Shown piece by piece: positions 23,617 through 32,355 of a stretch of DNA of 64,000 bases. Source of the stretch: Allolucifera butyrica (lineage in GTDB: Bacteria > Bacillota > Negativicutes > Sporomusales > UPPP01). Numbering within the stretch: the stretch's first letter is position 1; each line of letters opens with the position of its first letter. Where the stretch lies: the NCBI RefSeq assembly GCF_900476375.1, contig NZ_UPPP01000061.1, forward strand, positions 1-64,000, given 5' to 3'. The notes under the pieces are model-generated. The model made no database searches. It was not told the DNA's origin and saw only the letters and a program-made list of their open reading frames with translations. The position numbers and the translations under genes were made by a program.

Positions 23617-26204
23617 AACTGGCCGACCTCCTGTTTGGCCTGATTTTGCAGCTTATAGAGAAGATTCAGTGCTTCTAATGGGGTCAGGGTCATTATATCC
23701 AAGGCCAGCAAATCTTCCGCCAGGGTACTTTGAAATAGTGACTGCGTTCCCGTAGCAGCAGCGATGGGAGCCGGTGAATCCAGCCTGTTAACACCATGCT
23801 GTTCTTCTAGTTCACTGAGCAGTTCGTGGGCCCTCTCGATAATTTTTTTTGGTAACCCTGCCAATTGGGCAACATGAATGCCATAGCTTTTATCTGCGCC
23901 GCCGGGAATAATCCGCCGTAAGAATACAACTTCGTTTCCCCGTTCTTTGACGGCAACGGAATAATTTTTAACTACCGGACTGTTTTCGGCTAACTCCGTT
24001 AATTCGTGATAATGCGTGGCAAATAAGGTCATTGCTTTAATCCGGTCTTTAATATGCTCGACTACGGCTCGGGCAATGCTCATACCATCAAACGTGCTGG
24101 TCCCCCGGCCGATCTCGTCTAAAATGATCAAACTCTTGGTGGTAGCATGTTTTATAATTTGCGCTACTTCATTCATCTCTACCATGAAGGTACTTTGCCC
24201 CGTAGCTAAATCGTCACTGGCGCCTACCCGGGTAAAAATGCGGTCTACCGGACAGATGGAAGCCTCCCGGGCCGGAATAAAGCTGCCGATCTGGGCCATG
24301 AGGACCAAAAGCGCAACCTGGCGCATATACGTTGATTTTCCCGCCATATTCGGTCCGGTAATAATTAGAACCTCATTATCTTTATGATTTAAGACAGTAT
24401 CGTTGGGAACAAACATTTCTTGCAATAATAACCGTTCCACTACGGGATGACGGCCGTCTTTGATTACGATTTCCCGGGTATTGATTTGCGGTTTTACATA
24501 GCCGTAGCGCCCCGCAGCCTCGGCGAGACTGTAAATGGAATCCAATTCGGCCACACTGCGCGCCGTTTGCTGAATTTCTTTTATATGGGCCTTGACGCGA
24601 TCCTTAATTTGGGTAAATAAATGATATTCCAGATTGACTATTTTTTCCTGCGCACCGAGAATTTTGGTTTCAAATTCTTTTAATTCCGGCGTAATATAAC
24701 GTTCGGCATTGGCCAGTGTCTGTTTGCGGATATAAGTTGGCGGAACCGAACCGCTATTGGCATGAGTCACTTCAATATAATAGCCGAATACCTTGTTGTA
24801 ACCGACTTTGAGGGAACGGATGCCCGTCTTTTCCCGTTCCTGGGTTTCCAGATTTTGCACCCATTCCTTGCTGTTGCGGGCCATAGTACGCAGTTCATCC
24901 AATTCCAGGTCATAACCCGGTTTAATCATTGCTCCTTCCCGGACGGAAAGGGGTGGATTGTCAACAATAGCATTTTCAATTAAAGTCACAATATCCGTAT
25001 GCGTTTGTAAGGTCTGACTGATGCCTGAGAGCAGCTTTGTTTCGGTTACCTGGGTGCAACGCTTAATTTGCGGCAGTACGGACAAGGAGGCTTTGAGCGA
25101 GATCAGGTCTCGGGCATTGGCTGAACCAATCTCGATTCGGGTTACGATGCGCTCAAAATCATAGATTTCACCCAAGGCCTCCTGCAGTTCGTGACGAATG
25201 GACGGTTTGTCCAACAATTCACCGATTGCCGACTGCCTGTTGTCTATATGTAAGGGGTTCAACAGGGGCGCTTCGAGCCATTTTTTTAATAACCGTCCCC
25301 CCATTGCCGTTTTGGTAAAATCCAAAACCGACAAGAGGGTGCCCTTTTTACCGCCGTCATGCATATTACGCGTTATTTCCAGGTTACGCAGAGTCGAGGC
25401 ATCAATAATTAAATGTTCGTTAGCATTGAACTGAGACAACCGGTTGATATGGGATAAATCATTTTTCACGGTCTGATGCAGATAATATAATAAATAACCG
25501 CTGGCCATTTCGGCGCTATGGCTGGCCGGCAGTTCGTCGGCACCGAAATGCTGCCGTAACAGTTGGGCCAGAATGTTGAGGTCATCGACCCGGATCGTAG
25601 TTTGTACACAATGGGGAATGCGCTGGGCAATAAAGTCGTTTAAGTTGCTCAGTTCTTCAATCCGGCTGGTAATAATCAGTTCCGACGGCATTAAACGAAA
25701 TAAATAATCGCACACCGTAGCAAGACGGTACGCACCGGTAAATACTTCCCAGAGGCATTCGCCGGTAGAAATATCCGCCGCCGCTAAACTGAGTGTTGCA
25801 TCTTCTTCGTACAGCACGGCCAGGAAGTTATTTCCCTTGTCGGTTAATAACGTTTCGGACAAGACCGTTCCGGGGGTGACGATTTTTATGACTTCCCGGC
25901 GGACAATGCCTTTAGCTTGCTTGGGGTCTTCCACCTGTTCACAAATAGCAATCTTAAAACCTTTATTAATTAAGCGGGCAATATAATTATCAACGGCATG
26001 ATACGGGACGCCGCACATAGGAACACGGACATTCAGCCCGGCTTCCCGGGAGGTCAGCGTAATTTCCAGTTCCCGGGAGGCAACTTCGGCATCCTCAAAA
26101 AACATTTCATAAAAATCACCCAGGCGAAAAAACAGCAATTCGTTGGGATGTTGTTTTTTTATTTCCCGGTATTGTTCCATCATTGGCGTATAGCTGGGAG
26201 CCAT
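23613..26204 (-). CDS. mutS: DNA mismatch repair protein MutS
   Basis: An 863-residue MutS1. The mismatch-binding N-terminal domain has the FFRLGDFYEMFFEDA segment, where the Phe-x-Glu wedge lies. The ATPase core has GPNMAGKSTYMRQ, the GASDDLATGQSTFMVEM signature, ILDEIGRGTSTFDG and ATHYHELTEL. A helix-turn-helix segment for dimer contacts follows. The ATG has GAGGAG upstream. It lies 27 bases after miaB and overlaps mutL by 4 bases, forming a miaB-mutS-mutL-methyltransferase-miaA run. Confidence 0.98.
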   Translation of the reverse strand: MAPSYTPMMEQYREIKKQHPNELLFFRLGDFYEMFFEDAEVASRELEITLTSREAGLNVRVPMCGVPYHAVDNYIARLINKGFKIAICEQVEDPKQAKGIVRREVIKIVTPGTVLSETLLTDKGNNFLAVLYEEDATLSLAAADISTGECLWEVFTGAYRLATVCDYLFRLMPSELIITSRIEELSNLNDFIAQRIPHCVQTTIRVDDLNILAQLLRQHFGADELPASHSAEMASGYLLYYLHQTVKNDLSHINRLSQFNANEHLIIDASTLRNLEITRNMHDGGKKGTLLSVLDFTKTAMGGRLLKKWLEAPLLNPLHIDNRQSAIGELLDKPSIRHELQEALGEIYDFERIVTRIEIGSANARDLISLKASLSVLPQIKRCTQVTETKLLSGISQTLQTHTDIVTLIENAIVDNPPLSVREGAMIKPGYDLELDELRTMARNSKEWVQNLETQEREKTGIRSLKVGYNKVFGYYIEVTHANSGSVPPTYIRKQTLANAERYITPELKEFETKILGAQEKIVNLEYHLFTQIKDRVKAHIKEIQQTARSVAELDSIYSLAEAAGRYGYVKPQINTREIVIKDGRHPVVERLLLQEMFVPNDTVLNHKDNEVLIITGPNMAGKSTYMRQVALLVLMAQIGSFIPAREASICPVDRIFTRVGASDDLATGQSTFMVEMNEVAQIIKHATTKSLIILDEIGRGTSTFDGMSIARAVVEHIKDRIKAMTLFATHYHELTELAENSPVVKNYSVAVKERGNEVVFLRRIIPGGADKSYGIHVAQLAGLPKKIIERAHELLSELEEQHGVNRLDSPAPIAAATGTQSLFQSTLAEDLLALDIMTLTPLEALNLLYKLQNQAKQEVGQL

Positions 26205-26231
26205 AAAAATTCTCCTCTTCCCTAAAATCAG

Positions 26232-27596
26232 TTAATTGGCAATTTGTCCTTTAAGTACCCAGGTCTGGGCGCCGGTAACCATAACCTCAACTAATTGACC
26301 GATTTTTTCCTGGGTTTTATCCCAAATAACTATTTTATTGGTACGGGTCCGGCCCGTCATTTTATGAACATCATTTTTACTGGTTCCTTCCACCAGCACT
26401 TCCATCCGCCGGCCTTCCAACTGCTTGTTAATTGTCAAACTGATTTCATTTTGTACCTGCATCAATTGTTGAAGCCGCCTTTTCTTGATTTCCGGCGGAA
26501 CCTGCTCAGTCATTTCGGCCGCCGGTGTTCCTGAACGGGGCGAATATAAAAAAGTATAAGCGGCGTCAAAGCGGATCATTTTGAGAAAAGCTAAGGTTTC
26601 TTCGAATAATTGCTCTGTTTCGCCCGGAAAACCGACGATAATATCCGTTGTAATGCTTACATCCGGTATCTTTTCCCGGATTTGTTCTACCAGGCGGCGA
26701 TAGTGGTCTGCTGTATAACCGCGGTTCATCCGGGCCAGGATGGTATCGCTGCCGGATTGGACCGGTAAATGAACGTGTTCACAAATTTTAGCGCCGTTTT
26801 TTATGACTTCGATCACTTTCTCATTCATATCCCTCGGATGCGATGTCATAAAGCGGATTCGTTCAATACTGTCAATTTGGTCGATAGCCTGCAATAAATC
26901 GGCAAAATCCGCGTTCGTGGGAGTGTCTTTACCATAAGAGTTTACATTCTGTCCCAGTAACGTGATTTCTTTGAAGCCTGCCTTGCCTAATTCGGTTACT
27001 TCAGTGACAATATCCTCCAGGGGACGGCTGCGTTCCCTGCCGCGCACATACGGGACAATGCAATAGGTACAAAAATTATTGCAGCCATGCATGATAGGTA
27101 CCCAGGCGGAGACCTGCCCCTTACGAACCGCCGGTACGGCCGGGGATGGCCGTTCCCCTTCTTCGCCAACAGCCAGGACTTTCTTTTTGGAGGCTTTGAT
27201 TTGTTTTATGTTTTCAACGAATTGATAAATATTATGAGTTCCAATGACCAAGTCAACGTGAGGCGCTTTTTTGAATAAAGCTTCCTTGTCTTTTTGCGCC
27301 ATGCAGCCGGAAATGGCAATGACTAAATCCGGTTTCGCGGTCTTTAGCTTTTTCAATTCACCGATTTTTCCGTAGATTTTTTTTTCCGCACTTTCCCGGA
27401 CGCAACAAGTATTGATGATAATAATATCGGCCACATGAATGTCGGCGGTAAATTGATAGCCCATGCTTTGGAGCTGGCCGGCAATATGCTCGGAATCGCT
27501 TTCATTCATCTGACAGCCATAGGTGATGGTTGTAAAATACTCTCTATTTTTTGCTTCAACTGGCGTAGAGCCGGAATTTTTCTCCTGAATCGACAT
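26232..27596 (-). CDS. miaB: tRNA-2-methylthio-N6-dimethylallyladenosine synthase MiaB
   Basis: A 454-residue radical SAM methylthiotransferase that turns i6A37 into ms2i6A37 in tRNA. The N-terminal UPF0004 domain carries three Fe-S cysteines (TYGCQMNE, CCVRESAEKK, SGCMAQ). The radical SAM cluster motif is CNNFCTYCIVPYVRG, and a C-terminal TRAM domain (MEVLVEGTSKN... to the end) binds tRNA. AGGAGG lies 5 bases before the ATG. It is the first gene of the miaB-mutS-mutL-methyltransferase-miaA-hfq run. Confidence 0.96.
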   Translation of the reverse strand: MSIQEKNSGSTPVEAKNREYFTTITYGCQMNESDSEHIAGQLQSMGYQFTADIHVADIIIINTCCVRESAEKKIYGKIGELKKLKTAKPDLVIAISGCMAQKDKEALFKKAPHVDLVIGTHNIYQFVENIKQIKASKKKVLAVGEEGERPSPAVPAVRKGQVSAWVPIMHGCNNFCTYCIVPYVRGRERSRPLEDIVTEVTELGKAGFKEITLLGQNVNSYGKDTPTNADFADLLQAIDQIDSIERIRFMTSHPRDMNEKVIEVIKNGAKICEHVHLPVQSGSDTILARMNRGYTADHYRRLVEQIREKIPDVSITTDIIVGFPGETEQLFEETLAFLKMIRFDAAYTFLYSPRSGTPAAEMTEQVPPEIKKRRLQQLMQVQNEISLTINKQLEGRRMEVLVEGTSKNDVHKMTGRTRTNKIVIWDKTQEKIGQLVEVMVTGAQTWVLKGQIAN

Positions 27597-27730
27597 TATA
27601 TCCTCCTGATGGTGGTTCTTTGTTATATTATATCCTAATTTTGGTTTACAAACAAACCCGGTCTACTGCTCTAACCTACATTTCTCACCTTGAAATTTAT
27701 GGCGACAATTTCCGGTACGGTAAAAACAAA

Positions 27731-27746
27731 AGCCCGCTATGGGGCT
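27731..27746 (-). terminator. terminator after the DUF3870 gene
   Basis: AGCCC and GGGCT form a short GC-rich stem with a 6-base loop, followed on the - strand by TTTGTTTTT. Confidence 0.55.
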
Positions 27747-27770
27747 GTTCTGTTGGGAAACGTTTTTCAA

Positions 27771-28118
27771 TTAATCCAATATACTGGGTGTCCAACCTTC
27801 CTTATAACTGCGGTATTTGTCGTAAATAATGCGAATCGCTGTAATTACCGCTTTTTTGGCACTTCCTTGATAAATCCGGTCAATTAAATGAATTAGATAG
27901 TCAGGTCCATTTTTTATGCTGTTTCCTACTAAGGCAGTCGAGACGTGATCCCGGGCAACTCGCGTGGCCAGCGTACAATCCGCTTCCACAATTTCACCGC
28001 TGTCTACATCGATAAGAACAACTAAACCAATTACTTTATACATCTCGCTGGCAGTAATACCGGTAGGTAATTTTGCATAACCTGAAAATAACACCAAATT
28101 CGACCCTGCTTTATCCAC
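27771..28118 (-). CDS. DUF3870 domain protein
   Basis: A 115-residue protein that resembles the DUF3870 family (FSGYAKLPTGITASEMYKVIG at the N-terminus, then a VVEADCTLAT-like segment). In clostridia such proteins are found beside amino-acid or purine catabolic and Asp23-related genes; no function is established. It follows the P-loop/Asp23 gene by about 20 bases, is probably co-transcribed with it, and has its own terminator. Confidence 0.75.
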   Translation of the reverse strand: MDKAGSNLVLFSGYAKLPTGITASEMYKVIGLVVLIDVDSGEIVEADCTLATRVARDHVSTALVGNSIKNGPDYLIHLIDRIYQGSAKKAVITAIRIIYDKYRSYKEGWTPSILD

Positions 28119-28139
28119 GGAAAATCCCCCTATCGTCGT

Positions 28140-28967
28140 TTAATCGAGGCTAAGACGTTTTACTTCGATGTTAACTTCTTTTACCAGCATTCCGGTCATA
28201 TATTCCACCGTATTTTTAATCTGATGCTGGGCTTGATGCACAACATCCCACAAGGGATAGCCATATTTTACCGTTACATCAAGGGAAATGGAGATGCCTT
28301 TTTCTTTCTCAAAGAAATTTTTTATCGCAATTTGCATAGTGCGGGTAATTCCCGGCTCTCTGGTGGCAACATAATCAACAATGGCGGCAATGGCGGCGTC
28401 GGAAATCAAAAGTTTTCCATAATAACTAAACATCGGCCGTACAATTGATTTTTCCCCTAATTTCCGCCGTTTAGCCGCTTGCGGTTTTTTAAAGAATATC
28501 TCCAGGGGATCGATTAAATAACCGGAGAAATGGGCCTTCAGTTCAATGGTTGGTACGGGAATAATATGTTTGCCTTCTTTTAAACGGCTCTCACGGGCTT
28601 TTTCGATTTCCGATTTAGTAGCAATTTCCTCAATTCGAATCGTTTGATTGATTGACGGTAATTCGAGGGCGGCGAGAATTTTTTCCACCATATTCACTGA
28701 GGTTCCTAAAATTAGCATGCGTTCCGGTTTTACTTTGGTAATTGCTTCACGAACTTCCCGGGCATGGTCGGGGTCCATAAAAATAGCCCGTTTTACGGCC
28801 CGGATCTTACTCGGTTCTTTTTTGGCAGAATAACCGGCAATGATTTTACTATCTTTGATCAGTAAGCCATCATCGATTATAGTATCTACATTATGTTCAT
28901 GAGCAACGACCAGTGCCCGGTGGCTCTTTCCCGTTCCGCTCGGCCCGACCAAGGCAATGATATTCAT
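28140..28967 (-). CDS. P-loop NTPase fused to an Asp23/Gls24 domain
   Basis: A 275-residue two-domain protein. The N-terminal part has a Walker A motif, GPSGTGKS (residues 8-15), and looks like a small P-loop ATPase. The C-terminal part from about residue 185 matches the Asp23/Gls24 envelope-stress family (LLISDAAIAAIVDYVATREPGI... and the alternating VTVKYGYPLWDVV strand). Asp23 proteins usually stand alone, so the fusion is unusual. ATG 28967 follows GGAGG; the start at 28991 lies before it. A 39-base repeat found again at 55524 lies just upstream. Confidence 0.78.
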   Translation of the reverse strand: MNIIALVGPSGTGKSHRALVVAHEHNVDTIIDDGLLIKDSKIIAGYSAKKEPSKIRAVKRAIFMDPDHAREVREAITKVKPERMLILGTSVNMVEKILAALELPSINQTIRIEEIATKSEIEKARESRLKEGKHIIPVPTIELKAHFSGYLIDPLEIFFKKPQAAKRRKLGEKSIVRPMFSYYGKLLISDAAIAAIVDYVATREPGITRTMQIAIKNFFEKEKGISISLDVTVKYGYPLWDVVHQAQHQIKNTVEYMTGMLVKEVNIEVKRLSLD

Positions 28968-28990
28968 CCGATGGCCTCCTAAATCCCACA

Positions 28991-29029
28991 TATTGTTGAG
29001 TAACAGAGGACTGCGAAAAGTGGGCTAAA
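28991..29029. repeat. 39-base intergenic repeat, copy 1
   Basis: This stretch matches 55524-55562 at 35 of 39 positions, with a perfect 22-base core (28 to 49 kb apart in no coding frame; core begins GGACTGCG and ends GGGCTAAA). Both copies lie in the leader of a - strand gene. It could be a conserved leader, a protein-binding site or a small mobile remnant. Confidence 0.6.
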
Positions 29030-29056
29030 TAGTAAAGTATACTCATAATAAAAATA

Positions 29057-29074
29057 AACACCTTTTCAGGTGTT
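29057..29074 (-). terminator. terminator after the coiled-coil protein gene
   Basis: AACACCT and AGGTGTT form a 7-bp stem with a TTTC loop; TATTTTTATT follows on the - strand. Confidence 0.7.
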
Positions 29075-29094
29075 GTCAAGTATAACTGTCGCTT

Positions 29095-29367
29095 TTATTT
29101 TTTTGCCAAGCGGAAATATTTTAATTGCTCTTCCAATTCAACAATGCGTACATTGCGATACATTATGGCGCGGGCATACCGGCAGTTGTTTTTTTGCAAT
29201 TTTTCATTTTGACTTTCCAGTATTGCCAGCCGCTCCCGCTTTTCTTTTTCCAATGTGTCAATCAGGTTCATTAGTACCCGGCGACTGATGCGTAAGGCGG
29301 CCACCTTATTTTCCAATTCCTGTACCCGCATTTTTAAATCCTCAATCAGGCTGATGTCGTCGATCAT
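29095..29367 (-). CDS. small coiled-coil protein, unknown function
   Basis: A 90-residue, highly charged, largely helical protein. Heptad-like patterns run from residue 8 to 60 (LKMRVQELENKVAALRISRR, LEKEKRERLAILESQNEKL) and again at the C-terminus (IVELEEQLKYF). There is no membrane segment or enzyme motif. CAGGAGG precedes the ATG. It is a single-gene unit between the PHP gene and the Asp23 fusion, with its own terminator. It could be a structural or adaptor protein. Confidence 0.65.
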   Translation of the reverse strand: MIDDISLIEDLKMRVQELENKVAALRISRRVLMNLIDTLEKEKRERLAILESQNEKLQKNNCRYARAIMYRNVRIVELEEQLKYFRLAKK

Positions 29368-29422
29368 AAACCATCCTCCTGAATCGTCTCTTGTATCAAA
29401 AGTATATTCTATTTCCCATTTT

Positions 29423-30250
29423 TCATGCCTGGATACGGGATTGCAAAATTTGGGCTAATTGCAAGGGTATGGAAAAAGTACCTAGTTCTTCCGGAAGACG
29501 ACCGGGAATTCCATGAAAATCCGAACCACCGGTAACGAGCAGTTTGGAACGAAGGGCCAAATTCAAATATTTTTGCGTAGTGACGGAATCATGTTTAGGA
29601 TGATATACTTCCAGGCCCTGGATTCCGGCTGTCATCATTTCTTTGACAACCATGTCGTCGCCGATCAACCCCGGATGAGCTAATACGGGAATTCCGCCGG
29701 CCTTTTTTATGAGCTGAATCGCCTTAGCGGGATTCAATTTATAGTGGGGAACGTAAGCAGGCGCGTTTTTTTCCAGCAAGGCCGTAAAGACGTCCTGGGT
29801 GGTACCAAAATAGCCTTTCTCCAGTAACGCTTTGGCTATATGAGGACGACCGATGGCTACGGACTGGCCGGCTATTTCTTTTACCCGTTCATATTGAACT
29901 GCATAACCCAGTTGATTTAAGATTTCCACCATCCTCAGGGCCCGTTGCCGGCGGCCGCGAAGAATGGATTCCAGCTCTGAAAGCAGTTCCGCATTATCAA
30001 TATCAATAAAATAACCAAGAATATGGACTTCATGCGTAGGCAAATCCGTATTCAGTTCGATTCCGGGAATTACCGACAAGGATTTGGCATAAGACGGACA
30101 ACTGCTATTTAATTCCTTAATACCTGCCACCGTATCATGGTCGGTTATTGCAATGCAGGTGAGGCCTGCATTTATGGCGGCGTTTATTGTTTCGGCCGGA
30201 GAAAGTCGTCCATCCGAAGCCGTTGTGTGAATATGCAGATCCGCAATCAT
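29423..30250 (-). CDS. PHP domain phosphoesterase (YciV/RNase AM type)
   Basis: A 275-residue PHP-family metal-dependent phosphoesterase. The first metal motif is DLHIHTTASDG (residues 4-14), followed by ITDHDTVAG, a PGIELNT motif, a PVLAHPGL motif and the closing GGSDFHG. E. coli YciV (RNase AM) hydrolyses 3',5'-nucleoside bisphosphates and trims RNA 5' ends, and this protein has the same motif order. Its start overlaps the end of pepA by 4 bases, so the two are translationally coupled. Confidence 0.88.
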   Translation of the reverse strand: MIADLHIHTTASDGRLSPAETINAAINAGLTCIAITDHDTVAGIKELNSSCPSYAKSLSVIPGIELNTDLPTHEVHILGYFIDIDNAELLSELESILRGRRQRALRMVEILNQLGYAVQYERVKEIAGQSVAIGRPHIAKALLEKGYFGTTQDVFTALLEKNAPAYVPHYKLNPAKAIQLIKKAGGIPVLAHPGLIGDDMVVKEMMTAGIQGLEVYHPKHDSVTTQKYLNLALRSKLLVTGGSDFHGIPGRLPEELGTFSIPLQLAQILQSRIQA

Positions 30251-31749
30251 GAAGCGCTCATATCCCGGGCTAACTGAACTAAGGTCCGGACAGCAACCCC
30301 GGTCGCACCTTTTACCTGATAGCCCTGATTTTTGTCACTGGTTACCGTTCCGGCAATATCAATATGAACCCAGGGAAGGTTGTCGACAAATTGGCTAATA
30401 AAAATCCCAGCTGTGATCGCACCGGCCGGCCGGCCGCCGGAATTTTTCATATCGGCAATCGAACTTTTGATTTGTTCCTTGTATTCTTCATAATTAGGTA
30501 ACTGCCACATTTTTTCACCTGCTGCCGCCGCCGCCTGCATTAATTTTTTGCACCATCCTTTATTATTCGTGATAATACCGGATACGATGGTACCCAAGGC
30601 AATTACACAGGCACCGGTCAGCGTCGCAACATCAATCAGCTGGGTTGCGCCAAGTTTTCGCGCATAGGTTATAGCGTCGGCCAAGATCAGTCTCCCTTCG
30701 GCATCGGTGGAAATAATCTCGATTGTTTTTCCGGCCATCGAGGTAATAACATCACCCGGTTTAAAGGCCGTTCCGGAAGGCATATTCTCTGTACAGGGAA
30801 TAATCGCCATAATATTTATTTTAAGTTTTAACCGGGCAATAGCCGCCATGGCATACATTACCGCGGCACCGCCGGCCATATCATCTTTCATTTCCTGCAT
30901 TCCCTCACTGGGCTTAAGGGAAATGCCACCGCTGTCAAAGGTAATTCCCTTGCCGACTAAAGCGGCGATTTCCTTACTTTGCCGGTCTCCCCAATATTGC
31001 AAAATAATCATTTGGGGAGGCTCCTGGGAGCCTTGCGCCACAGCCAGCAAGGCATGCATTTTTTGCTTGATCATTTCGGCCTTGTCGAGAACCGTCAGTA
31101 ACACCCCTTCTTGTTTGGCAATTGCCGCAGCATATTCGGCCATCCGGGAAGGAGTCATATACGAAGAGGGATGATTGACTAAATCGCGGGCACCGTTTAC
31201 GTTTTCGGCAATGATTTTGCCTGTTTTACACCCTTGTTCCAGCGCGGCGATTCTATCGGTATCGTGACTTATAAGGATGATTTTTTTTACAGCCGGGCTC
31301 GAATCAGTCTCTGTTTTATATTGATTAAATTGATACGAGCCCAATATAATTCCTTCAACGATTGTTTGAGCGGTTGTAGCGGGCGCATATTTTTCCAGCG
31401 CAGGATGAGCGGTCAAAAAGCTGATAGAAGTTGCGTTTAATTTTTGAGCCGTTTGCACGGCAGTACCGCAAACAGAACGCAGCCGGTCCATTGTAAACCG
31501 TTTTTCTTCACCGGCGCCCGCTAAGATGATCTGTTTGGCTCCAAGCTTATTTCCCGTAGGAAGAACTGTAATCTCATTCAATTTACTGCATTGCGGCTGA
31601 TCTTGAATGATAGTTTGGATATAGGCTGCCATTTCCGGCCCCACTTGCTTGGTCCAAAATTCCGGTTCCGTTTTTTGTTCGAAGAGCGTTAAAATTAATG
31701 CATCACATACAAGTTTGGCCGCTGAGCCACAAACTACTTCAATTTCCAT
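30247..31749 (-). CDS. pepA: leucyl aminopeptidase (M17)
   Basis: A 500-residue cytosolic M17 aminopeptidase that removes N-terminal residues using two divalent metals. Metal and catalytic residues are in VGKGITFDSGG, KDDMAGGAAV and STDAEGRLILADA. The GRPAGAITAGIF segment near the end completes the active site. The N-terminal regulatory domain (about residues 1-160) is poorly conserved, as is normal. It precedes the PHP gene with a 4-base overlap. Confidence 0.94.
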   Translation of the reverse strand: MEIEVVCGSAAKLVCDALILTLFEQKTEPEFWTKQVGPEMAAYIQTIIQDQPQCSKLNEITVLPTGNKLGAKQIILAGAGEEKRFTMDRLRSVCGTAVQTAQKLNATSISFLTAHPALEKYAPATTAQTIVEGIILGSYQFNQYKTETDSSPAVKKIILISHDTDRIAALEQGCKTGKIIAENVNGARDLVNHPSSYMTPSRMAEYAAAIAKQEGVLLTVLDKAEMIKQKMHALLAVAQGSQEPPQMIILQYWGDRQSKEIAALVGKGITFDSGGISLKPSEGMQEMKDDMAGGAAVMYAMAAIARLKLKINIMAIIPCTENMPSGTAFKPGDVITSMAGKTIEIISTDAEGRLILADAITYARKLGATQLIDVATLTGACVIALGTIVSGIITNNKGWCKKLMQAAAAAGEKMWQLPNYEEYKEQIKSSIADMKNSGGRPAGAITAGIFISQFVDNLPWVHIDIAGTVTSDKNQGYQVKGATGVAVRTLVQLARDMSAS

Positions 31750-31801
31750 AAAAACACCTCTTTAGGTAGTAGTATTATCCGGAATTTTTAATTGAAACAG
31801 T

Positions 31802-31827
31802 AAAACCTGTTCATACGAACAGGTTTT
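31802..31827. terminator. hairpin between spoVS and pepA
   Basis: AAAACCTGTTC pairs with GAACAGGTTTT (11 bp, 4-base loop). T runs flank both sides (seven on +, four on -). On the - strand it would end the spoVS transcript. Confidence 0.75.
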
Positions 31828-31928
31828 TTTACAGTAACAGAAAGTATAACTTTTCGGGATATTCTTATACAAGCCGTTTTTCGCGAAATACCGAAAAGTA
31901 AAATACTTTCTTCCTGCTTAAAGATTAC

Positions 31929-32189
31929 TTATCGCGGTTGAACAATTAACTTAATGGCGGTTCGTTCTTCCCCATCAATCATGATATCGGTAAAGGCAGG
32001 GATGCATATCAAGTCTACACCGTGAGGAGCTACAAATCCTCTTGCAATTGCTACCGCTTTCACTGCTTGGTTAAGGGCGCCGGCGCCAATGGCCTGCATT
32101 TCAGCACCACCACGCTCTCTAAGCACTCCAGCCAAAGCACCTGCTACAGAATTAGGATTGGATTTTGCTGATACCTTTAAGACTTCCAT
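31929..32189 (-). CDS. spoVS: stage V sporulation protein S
   Basis: An 86-residue Alba-like protein, nearly invariant across spore formers (MEVLKVSAKSNPNSVAGAL, then GAGALNQAVKAVAIARG). In B. subtilis SpoVS affects septation and progress past stage V; a nucleic-acid-binding role is suggested by its fold. AAAGGAGGG precedes the ATG. Its leader contains a consensus-like SigH promoter, in line with the known SigH control of the B. subtilis gene. Its presence supports a spore-forming host. Confidence 0.97.
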   Translation of the reverse strand: MEVLKVSAKSNPNSVAGALAGVLRERGGAEMQAIGAGALNQAVKAVAIARGFVAPHGVDLICIPAFTDIMIDGEERTAIKLIVQPR

Positions 32190-32240
32190 GTTATTTTGTA
32201 CCCTCCTTTAATAAAAACAACCTTAAGTCCTATGGTATCA

Positions 32241-32268
32241 TATTCTTTATTCACCAAAAAATTCCTTT
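32241..32268 (-). promoter_or_regulatory. SigH-type promoter of spoVS
   Basis: On the - strand AAAGGAATT (32268-32260) is followed after 11 bases by AAAGAATA (32248-32241). This matches the Bacillus SigH consensus RnAGGAwWW-N11/12-RnnGAATw at every fixed position. It lies about 55 bases before the spoVS ATG. Confidence 0.7.
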
Positions 32269-32307
32269 TTTACGTCTCCAAAATTTCAAATAATTATATA
32301 AATTTAT

Positions 32308-32340
32308 ATAACCAGGAATTTCAAAGAAAATCCTGGTTAT
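32308..32340 (-). terminator. hairpin after the 173-residue protein gene
   Basis: ATAACCAGGA pairs with TCCTGGTTAT (10 bp, 13-base loop). The following - strand sequence is AT-rich but lacks a clean T run, so termination is plausible, not certain. Confidence 0.45.
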
Positions 32341-32355
32341 AAACGTTTTTTTAAT

